DNA from: Rhizobium sp. BT03
GTDB lineage: Bacteria > Pseudomonadota > Alphaproteobacteria > Rhizobiales > Rhizobiaceae
DNA length: 64,000 nt
Assembly (NCBI RefSeq): GCF_030053155.1
Contig: NZ_CP125640.1
Span: 1,302,001-1,366,000 of the forward strand
Direction of reading: 5' to 3'
In this document: positions 63,566 to 64,000 of the stretch, one piece after another
How the letters are laid out: every line of letters begins with the position of its first letter
Position numbering within the stretch: the stretch's first letter is position 1
Notes under the pieces: generated by a model
The model's database searches: none
What the model was told of the DNA's origin: nothing
What the model saw: the letters and a program-made list of their open reading frames with translations, nothing else
Made by a program: the position numbers and the translations under genes

Positions 63566-64000
63566 ATGACCGATACGCAATTGGACGCGGCGAGCGTCAA
63601 GGCAGGCTCGATCCACTGGAAGCGCAACCTCGCCGTCTCGCTGATCGGCTCCTTCACCACCATCGTGGCGATGACGCTGCTGCTGCCTTTCCTGCCGCTC
63701 TATGTCGAGGAGCTCGGGGTGGCCGACCATGCGGCGATCGTGCAATGGTCGGGCATCGCCTATGGCGCCACCTTCCTGGCCGCCGCCCTCGTGGCGCCGC
63801 TCTGGGGGCGGCTCGGCGACATTTACGGCCGCAAGCTGATGCTGGTGCGCGCCAGCCTCGGCATGACGCTGGCGATCTCGCTGATGGGCATGGCTGGCAA
63901 TGTCTGGCAGCTGGTGGCGCTGCGCCTCTTCGTCGGGCTTGCCGGCGGTTATTCCTCCGGCTCGATGGTGCTGGTGGCGACGCAGACGCCGAAGGAGCGC
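63566..64000 (+). CDS. MFS transporter (partial, runs off the window)
   Basis: ATG 63566 with AAGGA five bases upstream opens a frame that has no stop before the end (145 codons). It has WKRNLAVSLIGSFTTIVAMT and LLLPFLPLYVEEL (first helix), the loop motif GRLGDIYGRKLMLVR (about 88-102) and the start of a fourth helix. This is the multidrug MdtG/Bmr-like type of MFS exporter. The C-terminal part is beyond the window. Confidence 0.85.
   Translation, partial: MTDTQLDAASVKAGSIHWKRNLAVSLIGSFTTIVAMTLLLPFLPLYVEELGVADHAAIVQWSGIAYGATFLAAALVAPLWGRLGDIYGRKLMLVRASLGMTLAISLMGMAGNVWQLVALRLFVGLAGGYSSGSMVLVATQTPKER

Overview
The window looks like a stretch of chromosome from a fast-growing Rhizobium (R. leguminosarum / R. 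etli group). Supporting signs are the high GC, a RosR/MucR zinc-finger regulator, a dmeR-dmeF cobalt/nickel pair, ExoD, a seven-gene Mrp/Pha antiporter operon, many small rhizobial DUF proteins, and several copies of palindromic intergenic elements resembling the RIME-type repeats of rhizobia. This assignment comes from reading the sequence, not from a database match. I see no rRNA, tRNA, CRISPR array, transposase, integrase or prophage. Coding density is high and genes are on both strands.

Layout. 1-1.9 kb: tightly overlapping small genes (one cut by the window edge) and a transglutaminase-like protein. 2.1-5 kb: a VOC protein, and a LysR regulator divergent from an MFS pump. 5-12 kb: small hypothetical proteins, a fatty acid desaturase, an SDR/TetR divergent pair with a clear operator, exoD, a TerC membrane protein with a structured leader, and a cysteine-cluster protein. 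12-24 kb: a class A penicillin-binding protein, the DUF1214/DUF1254 pair, DUF2336 and DUF1491 proteins, a soluble chemotaxis transducer, a histidine kinase overlapping a peptidoglycan-binding protein, DUF5330 and SufE. 24.4-25.3 kb: rosR with a long, inverted-repeat-rich upstream region. 25.3-31.5 kb: the mrpABCDEFG operon on the minus strand.

31.5-44 kb: MsrB, two acetyltransferases, a pentapeptide-repeat protein, hemolysin III, universal stress protein, a two-domain VOC protein with a Tat-like leader, an AI-2E transporter, an FAD oxidoreductase, a polysaccharide deacetylase, DUF930, oligopeptidase B and DUF1697. 44-52 kb: a TetR/homocysteine methyltransferase divergent pair with an operator, an MFS pump, SelO and the PQQ glucose dehydrogenase. 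52-64 kb: a class A beta-lactamase, dmeRF, an acetyltransferase, two c-type cytochromes, LysE, a WYL regulator with an operator, a metallophosphoesterase, a HAD phosphatase, Fe superoxide dismutase, a PmtA-like methyltransferase, TauE/SafE, an NTF2-like protein, and an MFS gene running off the end.

The most interesting structure is inside the mrp operon. A 50-bp perfect inverted repeat (arms 28063-28112 and 28201-28250) appears to have been inserted just after the original mrpD start. The displaced start still overlaps the mrpC stop as TGATG, and its frame runs through the whole insert to end in a second TGATG on the present mrpD start. This would be an 83-codon translational relay across the repeat. 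Other observations worth checking are the TerC leader with mutually exclusive helices and a sequestered Shine-Dalgarno sequence, the VOC protein with two well-placed starts (Tat-exported versus cytosolic), and two related copies of an unnamed small protein family.
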